From positions 992,001 to 1,056,000 of the forward strand of contig NZ_SAXU01000001.1 in assembly GCF_008016455.1 (NCBI RefSeq): DNA of 64,000 bases, read 5' to 3'. The notes under the pieces are model-generated. The model saw nothing but the letters and a program-made list of their open reading frames with translations, was not told the origin of the DNA and searched no databases. The stretch is from Brachyspira aalborgi. GTDB lineage: Bacteria; Spirochaetota; Brachyspiria; Brachyspirales; Brachyspiraceae. How positions within the stretch are numbered: position 1 is the stretch's first letter; every line of letters begins with the position of its first letter. The translations under genes were made by a program, and so were the position numbers. This document shows positions 34,272 to 42,342 of the stretch, one piece after another.

Positions 34272-36743
34272 ATTTTTAATATAATCTAAATAAATATTTA
34301 ATTTTTTATATTCGATTTTACGCATAAAATTTTCCATAAATTCCCAATTAGGCTGTCCTTTAGAATTTATTGGTAATAATATTCTATCATTTTTTAATCT
34401 ATTTTCTGTTCGCCCATAACCAAAAGAATATTTTTCTTTAAAACGGCATAATATCGAAGCGACAAATAAACCCATATAGCGATTTATCCATTTTGCATAA
34501 CCGAAAGAGTTGCTTGTAGTAGATATAAAATCTTCTTTTTTATAAACCGAATAGCCCGCTCCTCCGTCTCCTTGATTTACAAACATTATACAATTTCCTT
34601 TTTGTAATAAATAATTAGGCTCTACAAAACCGCTTACTCCATTATTATTTAATGTTGCCGATAAAAAAGAAACGCCGTTTATACTTTCTTTAGTTTCCTT
34701 ATTTGTATTTTGACATTTGCCTTTTTCTATTCTTTCAAATAAATCGTTAAGTTTAAATTCTTTCCATTTTAAAGAAGATAATTTTAAATCTTTATTTATT
34801 ATATTTATTTTATCTTTTTCTTCAAAAAAATACTCTTTTCCATGCGTTATCATATTAAATTCAAAAGTTAGATAATCAGCCATAGTTTTTTCAAAATCTT
34901 CTTCTTTAGGAATTTCATCATTAAAATAATAAAAACTATGCAGCCATTCGTCTTCCGCTTCGATAGTCGTTTTTACGCAAAATTTAGTTTCCGCTTCGGT
35001 TTCGCCTCGCCATACTTTTAATAAATGTTCTTTTCTATCTTTTTCATGAATAGTTTTTATCAATCCTTTATGCTTTTGAACTTCAAAACCGTCATCTTCA
35101 AAATTAATAAATTTACAAATTTTATTTTTATAATCATGCGGAATGCCTGCAGTAAAAATCGCTATGCAAGGATTTGTTCCGACTCTATAAAAAGTATTTT
35201 TGTTTAATGTTATCACGCCTTCTAAAGTATGCTTTTTTAAAATGCTTTCTTTAATCGCTTTTTCTTCTTTAGTTTTTCCCGTAACCGCGCTTTGCGGTAT
35301 GATTACGATAACCTTTCCGCCTTTTAATATAGAATTGCATAAATGTTCCGTAAAAGATATTTCGGTTAAATTTTTATCCACTTTTCCTTGAGAATAAGGA
35401 GGATTCATAAATCCTACCGTAGCCTCGCAATCGGTTTGTAATTGTTTTGGATTTTGTTTTAAAAAGTCTTCGTTATTTAAATTGCTTTTGCCATCTCCTC
35501 TCAATACCATATTTGTAGTGGCAACGGCAAACATAAACGGCTGCAATTCAAATCCGAAAAGTTGATTTTGTCTAATATTATTTTTTTGCATTATATCGTT
35601 TGTCTTTGAAATCATATTATTCATAGCCGATACTAAAAATCCTCCCGTTCCGCAACAAGGGTCTAAAATAATATCGTTTGGTTTTAAATCGGCTAATTCG
35701 CAAAATAAATCCGTTATATGTCTAGGCGTCAAAACTATTCCCAAACTTTGAGCGTCTCCTCCGCTAAAACGCATAAATTCAGAATAGAATCTTCCCAAAT
35801 AATCTTCAGAATTTTTTATACTTTTAATATTGTCGTATATTTTATTTTTTACAAATTCCGCATAATATCTCAAAGGCGTAGAATTAATTTTTATTCCGTT
35901 TTTATCAGAAATTTCGCATAATTCGTTAATCTTTTTAGTATCTTTAATAACCGAAAATTGAGACAATACTTTATCTCTTTTAGTTTCGGGACTTAATCTC
36001 GCCCTTTTTAAATTCTTTTCTATAAGCTCCCATAATTTTTGCCCGTCCGTAGTAGCTCCATCATTGTTTAGATAATCGATATTTAATTTATTTTCTTTCA
36101 TTTCGTCTAAAGCTAAAAGTATTCCCGAAACTATTAAAGGTTTGTCGGCGTCTTTTATAGCTCCGTAATTTCGTAAACATTCATGCAAATATTCCGCGTC
36201 TTGTTTAACTTCTTCGTCTGTCGTTTCTTCTTTCGGAGTAATATTTAATATTTCTTGAGAATAATAACTTTCTATATTGTCTTCGTTTAGTAAAGTAAAT
36301 GTTTCTAAATCGTTTAATTTTTTATCGAGTATTCCTCTTTCGTTAATAAAATACGGGCTAATTTTATGATGCTTTTCATCTCCGCTAACGCCAATTGCAA
36401 TAATTTTTTTGAAGCTTGTATTTTTCGCCAAATGTTTTGCATAATGAATAGCGCCATTAACCGCATAATCTGTAATGCTTTTAATATTATCCAAATCTAT
36501 GCAAGAATTAGAATCCAATTTACAATGCTTACTTAAATCGGATTTATCTTCTATAACGATTAAAAAGTCTTTCACTTTTGCAGTAAAATCTGGAAATCCG
36601 CTTTCGCCCGTTCCTTTCTTGCTTGCGCTTTTCAAAGCTTCGTCAACTTCTTTAATATTCGAGCCTTGAGCGGTAGCGTCAATATTCGCGCTTTGCAGTA
36701 AAGAATATACCCAAAAATCAGTTTTAATTTCTTTTTTAGCCAT
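34254..36743 (-). CDS. One-chain restriction-modification enzyme (type IIG-like)
   Basis: A protein of about 829 residues with all three functions of a restriction system. The N-terminal part has PD at 51-52 and EDK at 65-67 in beta-strand context (GFPDF, LIVIEDK), a PD-(D/E)XK nuclease pattern. The adenine-N6 methylase core has DPCCGTGG at about 361-368 and NPPY at about 447-450, preceded by GIVLTPRHITDLFCEL as in HsdM. The C-terminal 170 residues (FKLNDLFERIEKGKC to the end) look like one HsdS target-recognition domain. No separate HsdR or HsdS gene is nearby. ATG at 36743 is preferred to the in-frame TTG at 36758. The target sequence cannot be predicted. Confidence 0.88.
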   Translation of the reverse strand: MAKKEIKTDFWVYSLLQSANIDATAQGSNIKEVDEALKSASKKGTGESGFPDFTAKVKDFLIVIEDKSDLSKHCKLDSNSCIDLDNIKSITDYAVNGAIHYAKHLAKNTSFKKIIAIGVSGDEKHHKISPYFINERGILDKKLNDLETFTLLNEDNIESYYSQEILNITPKEETTDEEVKQDAEYLHECLRNYGAIKDADKPLIVSGILLALDEMKENKLNIDYLNNDGATTDGQKLWELIEKNLKRARLSPETKRDKVLSQFSVIKDTKKINELCEISDKNGIKINSTPLRYYAEFVKNKIYDNIKSIKNSEDYLGRFYSEFMRFSGGDAQSLGIVLTPRHITDLFCELADLKPNDIILDPCCGTGGFLVSAMNNMISKTNDIMQKNNIRQNQLFGFELQPFMFAVATTNMVLRGDGKSNLNNEDFLKQNPKQLQTDCEATVGFMNPPYSQGKVDKNLTEISFTEHLCNSILKGGKVIVIIPQSAVTGKTKEEKAIKESILKKHTLEGVITLNKNTFYRVGTNPCIAIFTAGIPHDYKNKICKFINFEDDGFEVQKHKGLIKTIHEKDRKEHLLKVWRGETEAETKFCVKTTIEAEDEWLHSFYYFNDEIPKEEDFEKTMADYLTFEFNMITHGKEYFFEEKDKINIINKDLKLSSLKWKEFKLNDLFERIEKGKCQNTNKETKESINGVSFLSATLNNNGVSGFVEPNYLLQKGNCIMFVNQGDGGAGYSVYKKEDFISTTSNSFGYAKWINRYMGLFVASILCRFKEKYSFGYGRTENRLKNDRILLPINSKGQPNWEFMENFMRKIEYKKLNIYLDYIKNKTATN

Positions 36744-36775
36744 AAAAAACTCTATCAATTAAAAATATAAAATTA

Positions 36776-36804
36776 ATTATATCAAATTATTAAAGTTTTG
36801 TAAA
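36776..36804 (-). promoter_or_regulatory. Promoter of the restriction-modification gene
   Basis: Minus strand TTTACA (36804-36799), a 17-base spacer and TATAAT (36781-36776), about 32 bases before the ATG. Confidence 0.6.
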
Positions 36805-36849
36805 TTATGTTAAGTTATGAAATTAAATAAGTTTTTATAAAATAATAAT

Positions 36850-36877
36850 TTGAAAAATATAAAAAATATAGTATAAT
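36850..36877 (+). promoter_or_regulatory. Promoter of the first ankyrin lipoprotein
   Basis: TTGAAA (36850-36855), a 16-base spacer and TATAAT (36872-36877), 33 bases before the ATG at 36911. Confidence 0.6.
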
Positions 36878-36910
36878 GATATTTAAATTTATTTTAAGGT
36901 TTTATTTCTT

Positions 36911-37804
36911 ATGAAGAGAATATTATTAAATTTTTTATTTTTAACTTTAATTTTATTTACGATTATTTATTGTAAAAAAGAAAACGAAACGGTTGAAGAA
37001 GAAAATATTTACGATACTTATGTCAAGGGAAATTCGAATAATATATATCATAGCAAATATTCTAATGTCGTAAAAATTCAAGGCAGATATGTAGAAAAAA
37101 CAAATAATTCTTTCTATCTTACTTTGGGCGGAAGAGAAGAAGGCAGATATGTAGAAAAAACGAATAATTCTTTCTATCTTACTTTGGGCGGAAGAGAAGA
37201 AGGCAAATATGACGAAAACTATAATATATTTGAAGCTATCAGATTTGGAAGCCTTCAAAGAGTGGCGGAAATAATAGAAGCGGATAACTCGCAAATCAAA
37301 GCCGAGTTATATAATGACGGAGAAGAAGAATATGAAGAACATAATGAATTTACGGGTAATTATTATAATATATATGGAATTAATCCTTTATCGTTTGCCG
37401 TATTCTATAGAGATATTGGAATAATTCAATATTTACTTGATAATATTAACGATGAATCCGTTTTATTGCATGGGGATGTAGACGGATGGAACGCTTTTGC
37501 TTATGCATGCGTGGTTGGAACAGTCGATATAATAAAAGCGCTTATTCAAAAATATCCCGATTTCGTTAATTGGGAAGATTCTTACGGAGCGAACGGGCTT
37601 CACATGGCGTCTTTAAATGGAAATATTTCAGTTTTAGATTATTTGGTTAATGATTTAAAAATAGATATAAATTCTAGGAATGACAAAGGAGAAGGAGTTT
37701 TATATTATGCTAACGATGAGGAAACCGAAGAAGCTCTTATAAAATTAGGCGCTAAAAGAAGAAAATATTACGATTATGACTATGAGGATGAATACGATTA
37801 TTGA
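36911..37804 (+). CDS. Ankyrin-repeat lipoprotein, paralogue 1
   Basis: A 297-residue lipoprotein whose signal peptide ends TIIYC (Cys21). Residues 58-97 are two copies of a 20-residue unit, GRYVEKTNNSFYLTLGGREE. From about residue 105 come ankyrin repeats (NPLSFAVFYRDIGIIQYLLD, GWNAFAYACVVGTVDIIKAL, GANGLHMASLNGNISVLDYL). The tail is acidic and tyrosine-rich. It is probably an exported binding protein. The following gene is a close paralogue, about 85 percent identical by eye, and evidently arose by tandem duplication. Confidence 0.85.
   Translation: MKRILLNFLFLTLILFTIIYCKKENETVEEENIYDTYVKGNSNNIYHSKYSNVVKIQGRYVEKTNNSFYLTLGGREEGRYVEKTNNSFYLTLGGREEGKYDENYNIFEAIRFGSLQRVAEIIEADNSQIKAELYNDGEEEYEEHNEFTGNYYNIYGINPLSFAVFYRDIGIIQYLLDNINDESVLLHGDVDGWNAFAYACVVGTVDIIKALIQKYPDFVNWEDSYGANGLHMASLNGNISVLDYLVNDLKIDINSRNDKGEGVLYYANDEETEEALIKLGAKRRKYYDYDYEDEYDY
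37081..37200 (+). repeat. Two tandem 60-bp units inside the ankyrin lipoprotein
   Basis: Bases 37081-37140 and 37141-37200 are identical except for one A/G change. Each encodes one 20-residue unit. The same pair occurs in the next gene. Confidence 0.95.
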
Positions 37805-37898
37805 TTTTATTTTTCTTAATTATTGATAAAATAAATCGATTATATTATTTAATAAATTTTGAATGAAATTTAATAAAAAACAAAAGGAAGGAAAAACA

Positions 37899-38795
37899 AT
37901 GAAACAAACATTTTTAAGATTTTTATTTTTAACTTTAATTTTATTTACGATTATTTATTGTAAAAAAGAAAACGAAACGGTTGAAGAAGAAAATATTTAC
38001 AACGCTTATGTCAAAGGCAATACGAATAATATATATCATAGCAAATATTCTAATGTCGTAAAAATTCAAGGCAGATATGTAGAAAAAACTAATAATTCTT
38101 TCTATCTTACTTTGGGCGGAAGAGAAGAAGGCAGATATGTAGAAAAAACTAATAATTCTTTCTATCTTACTTTGGGCGGAAGAGAAGAAGGCAAATACGA
38201 CAATAACTATAATATATTTGAAGCTATCAGATTTGGTGGAAGCCTTCAAAGAGTGGCGGAAATAATAGAAGCGGATAACTCGCAAATCGAAGCCGAATTT
38301 GATAATGACGGAGAAGAAGAATATAATGAATTTGCGGACCATTATTATATTATAGATGGAGTTAATCCTTTATCGTTTGCCGTATTCTATAGAGATATTG
38401 GAATAGTTCAATATTTGCTTGATAATATTAACGATGAATCGGTTTTATTGCATAGAGACGAAGACGGATGGAACGCTTTCGCTTATGCATGCGCGGTTGG
38501 AACTTTAGATATAATAAAAGCGCTTATTCAAAAATATCCCGATTTCGTTAATTGGGAAAATTCTTACGGAGCGAACGGGCTTCACATGGCGGCTTTGCAT
38601 GGCAATATTTCAGTTTTCGATTATTTGGTTAATGATTTAAAAATAGATATAAATTCTACGGATGACGAAGGAAAAGGAGTTTTACATTATGCTAAAGATT
38701 ATAATATATATTATGAGGAAATCGAAGACGCTCTTATAAAATTAGGCGCTAAAAGAGATTATGACGATTATGAAGAGGATGAAGACGATTATTAA
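37899..38795 (+). CDS. Ankyrin-repeat lipoprotein, paralogue 2
   Basis: A 298-residue lipoprotein, tandem duplicate of the gene before it. ATG at 37899 has AGGAAGG seven bases upstream and gives a signal peptide matching paralogue 1 (ending TIIYC, Cys21); an ATG at 37863 would add 12 residues and spoil it. It carries the same doubled 20-residue unit, then ankyrin repeats (GWNAFAYACAVGTLDIIKAL, GANGLHMAALHGNISVFDYL) and an acidic tail. Differences from paralogue 1 lie mainly between the repeat pair and the first ankyrin unit and at the C-terminus. metH starts 9 bases after its stop, so the two are probably on one transcript. Confidence 0.85.
   Translation: MKQTFLRFLFLTLILFTIIYCKKENETVEEENIYNAYVKGNTNNIYHSKYSNVVKIQGRYVEKTNNSFYLTLGGREEGRYVEKTNNSFYLTLGGREEGKYDNNYNIFEAIRFGGSLQRVAEIIEADNSQIEAEFDNDGEEEYNEFADHYYIIDGVNPLSFAVFYRDIGIVQYLLDNINDESVLLHRDEDGWNAFAYACAVGTLDIIKALIQKYPDFVNWENSYGANGLHMAALHGNISVFDYLVNDLKIDINSTDDEGKGVLHYAKDYNIYYEEIEDALIKLGAKRDYDDYEEDEDDY
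38069..38188 (+). repeat. Two identical tandem 60-bp units in paralogue 2
   Basis: Bases 38069-38128 and 38129-38188 are identical to each other and differ from the copies in paralogue 1 at one or two positions, which suggests local homogenisation. Confidence 0.95.
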
Positions 38796-38803
38796 AAATA
38801 AAT

Positions 38804-41407
38804 ATGAATAAATTTATTAAAACAAAAGAAAGATTAAAAGAATTAATTGAAAATCAATATTTAATAATTGACGGCGCTACGGGAACGGAACTTCAAAAAA
38901 AAGAAATTAAAAAAGAAGAATGGATTATAAACGGAAATAATATTCAAGGATGCAATGAAATCTTAAATATAAACGCTCCGCATATAATGAAAGAAGTGCA
39001 TATTGATTATTTGAATGCGGGAGCTAATATAATAAAAACAAATAGTTTTGGCGCTATTCCTTCGGTTTTGAGCGAATACGATATTTCAGAAATGGCTTAT
39101 GAAATCTCAAAAAAATCTGCAATCATATCGAAAGAAGCTATAAAAGAGTTTAAAGAAAAAACAAATTCAAACAGAGATATTTTTGCAGCGGGAAGTTTAG
39201 GACCTGGAATAAGACTTCCAAGTTTAGGACAAATAAGTTTTGACGAACTTTATAAAGGTTATTTGGAAGCGATAAAAGGATTAATAGACGGCGGAGTCGA
39301 TATTATTTTACTTGAAACGGCTCAAGATATTTTGCAACTTAAAGCGGGAATTTTAGCATGCAACGATATTGACGAAAATATTCCAATAATGGTTTCGGTT
39401 ACAATAGAAAAAGAAGGCGCTATGCTTTTAGGAACGGATATTGAAACGGCTTATACGGTTTTGTCGAATTTAAATATATTTTCAATCGGTATGAATTGCG
39501 GAACAGGACCCGATATGGCAATGAGGCATATTAAAAAATTAACGGAAATATCTTATTTGCCCGTGTCGATTCATAGCAATGCGGGACTTCCTCAAAATAG
39601 AGGCGGTAAAGCATATTATAGCATGCAACCTGAAGAGTTTGCCGAAATTAACAGCGAGTTTTTTAATTTGGACGGACTTGCATTTATTGGAGGTTGCTGC
39701 GGAACTACTCCCGAACATATAAAAGCTTTATCCGAAATAGCTAAAAATTTTAAACCTAAAAAACCTAAATTAGAAAAACCGCGTCCTTATATTTCAAGTT
39801 TATTTAATATAGTAAGCATAAAACAAGAACCCGCGCCTTTAATGATTGGAGAGAGAAGCAACGCTACTGGAAGTAAAGTTTTTAGAGAGCTTATGATTGC
39901 AGGCGATATGGATGGAATGCTTGATATTGGAATAAAGCAAGTTAAAGCGGGAAGCCATGCCATAGATATTAACGCGGCTTGGGCTGGGCGAGATGAAATT
40001 GAAGATATAAAAAAAATACTTTCCGCTTATGTTAAACAAATATCTCTGCCTTTAGTTATTGACGCTATAAAACCTAATGTTATAGAAGAGGCTTTAAAAG
40101 TTTATGGCGGAAAATCAATTATAAATTCCGCAAATATGGAACAGGGAGAAGAAAAATTTGACGCTATATGCAAATTGGCAAAAAAATTTGGAGCGGCTAT
40201 TATGCTTCTTACAATAGACGAAAAAGCTATGGCATTAACTTATAAAGATAAAATTTCTATGTGCGATAGAATGTATAATAGAGCGGTTAATATTCATAAA
40301 ATTTATCCGCATGATATTATATTCGACCCTTTGACTTTTACATTAGCAAGCGGAGATGAAAATAGTTTTAACGCGGGAATGGAAACTTTAAATGCGATAA
40401 AAGAATTATCAAAAAAATATCCCGAAGCTTCAATAAGTTTGGGAGTTTCAAATATATCTTTCGGATTAAAAGAAGAGGCAAGAAAAATATTAAATTCAGT
40501 TTTTTTATACGAAGCTATAAATCATGGACTTACAATGGCAATAATAAATGTCGCTCAAATTCTTCCTCTTTCAAAAATATCGGATAAAGAAATAGAGCTT
40601 GCAAGAGAACTTATATATAATAAAAAAAATACAAAAGAGCCTCTTATAAATTATATAAATCATTTTTCAGACAAAAAAGAAATTAAAGATATAAATGTAA
40701 ATATAAAAAAGCCAATAAGAGAAGCTATAAAAGACGCTATGCTTGACGGAGAATGGAAGGATATGCAAAACCTTTTGAATGAGGCTAAAACAAACAGCGA
40801 TATATTCGGCGGAGAGAAAAAATTTGCTCAAGCTATAATTGACGAAATTTTGCTTCCGACAATGGACGATATAGGAGTAAAATTTGGAGAGGGAACTATT
40901 CAACTTCCTTTTGTTTTAGGTTCTGCGGAAGTAATGAAAAAGAGCGTTGATTTTTTATCGGAGTATTTAACGAAAACAAAACAGGAAAAAACCGCTAAAA
41001 TAATTTTGGGAACGGTTGCGGGCGATGTTCATGATGTTGGAAAAAATTTGGTTGAAATTATAATTAAAAATAACGGATTTGAAACGGTTAATATCGGGAC
41101 AAAAGTTCCGATAGAAAAATTTTTAGAATCTTATTTTGAAAATAATGCGGATTGTATAGGAATGTCGGGCTTGCTTGTAAAATCAACCGAAGTAATGAAA
41201 GAGAATTTAATTTATATAAAAGAAAAAGGATTAAAAATTCCAATTTTACTTGGCGGCGCCGCTTTGACAAGAGAATTTGTAGAAAAAGATTGTAAAGAAG
41301 CTTATGGAGGAATGGCTAAAATATTTTATTGCAAAGACGGATTTGACGATATAATAGCGATTAAGGAAATAATAAAAGATAGAGATTTAAATAATCGCAA
41401 TAAATAA
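38804..41407 (+). CDS. metH: Cobalamin-dependent methionine synthase core, lacking the activation domain
   Basis: An 867-residue enzyme that moves a methyl group from methyltetrahydrofolate to homocysteine through B12. Domains in order: homocysteine-binding barrel (about 10-310; zinc cysteines in GMNCGTG and GGCCGTTPEH), pterin-binding barrel (about 340-600; MIGERSNATGS, DINAAWAGRDE), B12 cap helices (about 625-715) and the B12 domain (GTVAGDVHDVGKNL, with the DxHxxG histidine that ligates cobalt). Full-length MetH has about 1200 residues; the C-terminal SAM-binding activation domain is missing here. The next gene, 44 bases on, supplies it. No cobalamin or SAM riboswitch is seen, and no clear ribosome-binding site precedes the ATG. 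Confidence 0.95.
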   Translation: MNKFIKTKERLKELIENQYLIIDGATGTELQKKEIKKEEWIINGNNIQGCNEILNINAPHIMKEVHIDYLNAGANIIKTNSFGAIPSVLSEYDISEMAYEISKKSAIISKEAIKEFKEKTNSNRDIFAAGSLGPGIRLPSLGQISFDELYKGYLEAIKGLIDGGVDIILLETAQDILQLKAGILACNDIDENIPIMVSVTIEKEGAMLLGTDIETAYTVLSNLNIFSIGMNCGTGPDMAMRHIKKLTEISYLPVSIHSNAGLPQNRGGKAYYSMQPEEFAEINSEFFNLDGLAFIGGCCGTTPEHIKALSEIAKNFKPKKPKLEKPRPYISSLFNIVSIKQEPAPLMIGERSNATGSKVFRELMIAGDMDGMLDIGIKQVKAGSHAIDINAAWAGRDEIEDIKKILSAYVKQISLPLVIDAIKPNVIEEALKVYGGKSIINSANMEQGEEKFDAICKLAKKFGAAIMLLTIDEKAMALTYKDKISMCDRMYNRAVNIHKIYPHDIIFDPLTFTLASGDENSFNAGMETLNAIKELSKKYPEASISLGVSNISFGLKEEARKILNSVFLYEAINHGLTMAIINVAQILPLSKISDKEIELARELIYNKKNTKEPLINYINHFSDKKEIKDINVNIKKPIREAIKDAMLDGEWKDMQNLLNEAKTNSDIFGGEKKFAQAIIDEILLPTMDDIGVKFGEGTIQLPFVLGSAEVMKKSVDFLSEYLTKTKQEKTAKIILGTVAGDVHDVGKNLVEIIIKNNGFETVNIGTKVPIEKFLESYFENNADCIGMSGLLVKSTEVMKENLIYIKEKGLKIPILLGGAALTREFVEKDCKEAYGGMAKIFYCKDGFDDIIAIKEIIKDRDLNNRNK

Positions 41408-41412
41408 TATGA

Positions 41413-41436
41413 AACAAGGGGCTTAAGTCCATTGTT
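41413..41436 (+). repeat. Palindromic element between metH and its activation domain gene
   Basis: AACAA (41413-41417) and TTGTT (41432-41436) flank GGGCTTAAGTCC, which is itself nearly self-complementary. With its AACAAGGGG edge it is close to the perfect palindrome at 45304-45329. It ends just before the AAAGGAG site of the next gene. Confidence 0.7.
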
Positions 41437-41450
41437 ATAAAGGAGTAAAA

Positions 41451-42254
41451 ATGCAAATAAATCATAATAATCATTTACATTCTATAAATAAGCCTCCGTT
41501 TTATGGAAGCAAAGTTTTTGATTTTAATAAGAAAACCGAAAAAGAAGCTTTCGATATGATAAATAAAATCAGATTATTCAGAGCGGGTTTCGGATATTCG
41601 ACAAAAAATCAGGATATGGAAAAATATAACGAAATGATTAAAAATAAAGTAGAGCCGAAATATGAGGAGATGAAAAATAATATTGTGGAAAATAATTTAA
41701 TGGAAGTTGTAATGATTTACGGATTTTATAAAACATTTACAGAAAACGATAAACTTTTTATATTTGACGCAGAAGACAATAAATTAACCGACAAAATTAT
41801 TGAAATTCCTTTAGAGAGAATGCCTAAAGAACCTTATAATTCTATAGTTGATTTTTTTGAAGAAAAAGAAGATACGATTGGTTTTACGGTTGTAAGTTTA
41901 GGAAATAAATTCGCAAATTTTTTGAAAATGTTATACGACAATTCGGATTATAAAGATTATTATTTTTATAATGCAATCGGAATAAATATAATCGAAAACT
42001 ATGTCGATATACTTCAAACAAATATGGATAATTTGCTTTGTCTAAAAAATAACGGAAAGAGAAAGCATGTAGGATGCAGATATTCTTTTGGTTACAAAGC
42101 TTTGACAAATATGTTTGGAAATAGAATAATTTTCGACAGATTAAAACCCGAAAAATTTGGAATTACTTTAACCGAAAGTTATATGATGGACCCAGAGCTT
42201 ACAACCTGCGCTATAGTTTCTTTTTGCGAGGATGCATATTATTTTGCAAATTAG
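41451..42254 (+). CDS. Stand-alone methionine synthase reactivation domain
   Basis: A 267-residue cytosolic protein matching the C-terminal activation domain of MetH. In that domain SAM is bound by an RxxxGY motif; here it is R210-YSF-G214-Y215 in GCRYSFGYKALTN. It is followed by RLKPEKFGITLTESYMMDP, the other strongly conserved stretch. The domain binds oxidised (cob(II)alamin) MetH and supplies the methyl group from SAM while an electron donor reduces the cobalt. Position right after a metH that lacks this domain supports the call. A free-standing form is known from Thermotoga maritima (TM0269). AAAGGAG lies before the ATG. Confidence 0.88.
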   Translation: MQINHNNHLHSINKPPFYGSKVFDFNKKTEKEAFDMINKIRLFRAGFGYSTKNQDMEKYNEMIKNKVEPKYEEMKNNIVENNLMEVVMIYGFYKTFTENDKLFIFDAEDNKLTDKIIEIPLERMPKEPYNSIVDFFEEKEDTIGFTVVSLGNKFANFLKMLYDNSDYKDYYFYNAIGINIIENYVDILQTNMDNLLCLKNNGKRKHVGCRYSFGYKALTNMFGNRIIFDRLKPEKFGITLTESYMMDPELTTCAIVSFCEDAYYFAN

Positions 42255-42342
42255 TTTAATGTTGATAATTTTTTTATAAAATGAATTAGATAAAATTGAT
42301 TAATATATCAAGTAAATAATCTTAAGCGTTATTTTATAAAAA

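Noticed and set aside
37941-38342. 133-codon antisense frame in the ankyrin genes (also at 36953-37294)
   Set aside because: It repeats because the sense repeat is duplicated; it has no start signals and low-complexity Ile, Phe and Ser content.
38796-38803. Cobalamin or SAM riboswitch upstream of metH
   Set aside because: Only eight bases separate metH from the ankyrin gene; no riboswitch could fit.
42314-42335. Terminator hairpin between the reactivation domain gene and the TPR/DGS gene
   Set aside because: The AAATAAT...TTATTT pairing is AT-only with internal mismatches, too weak to call in this composition.
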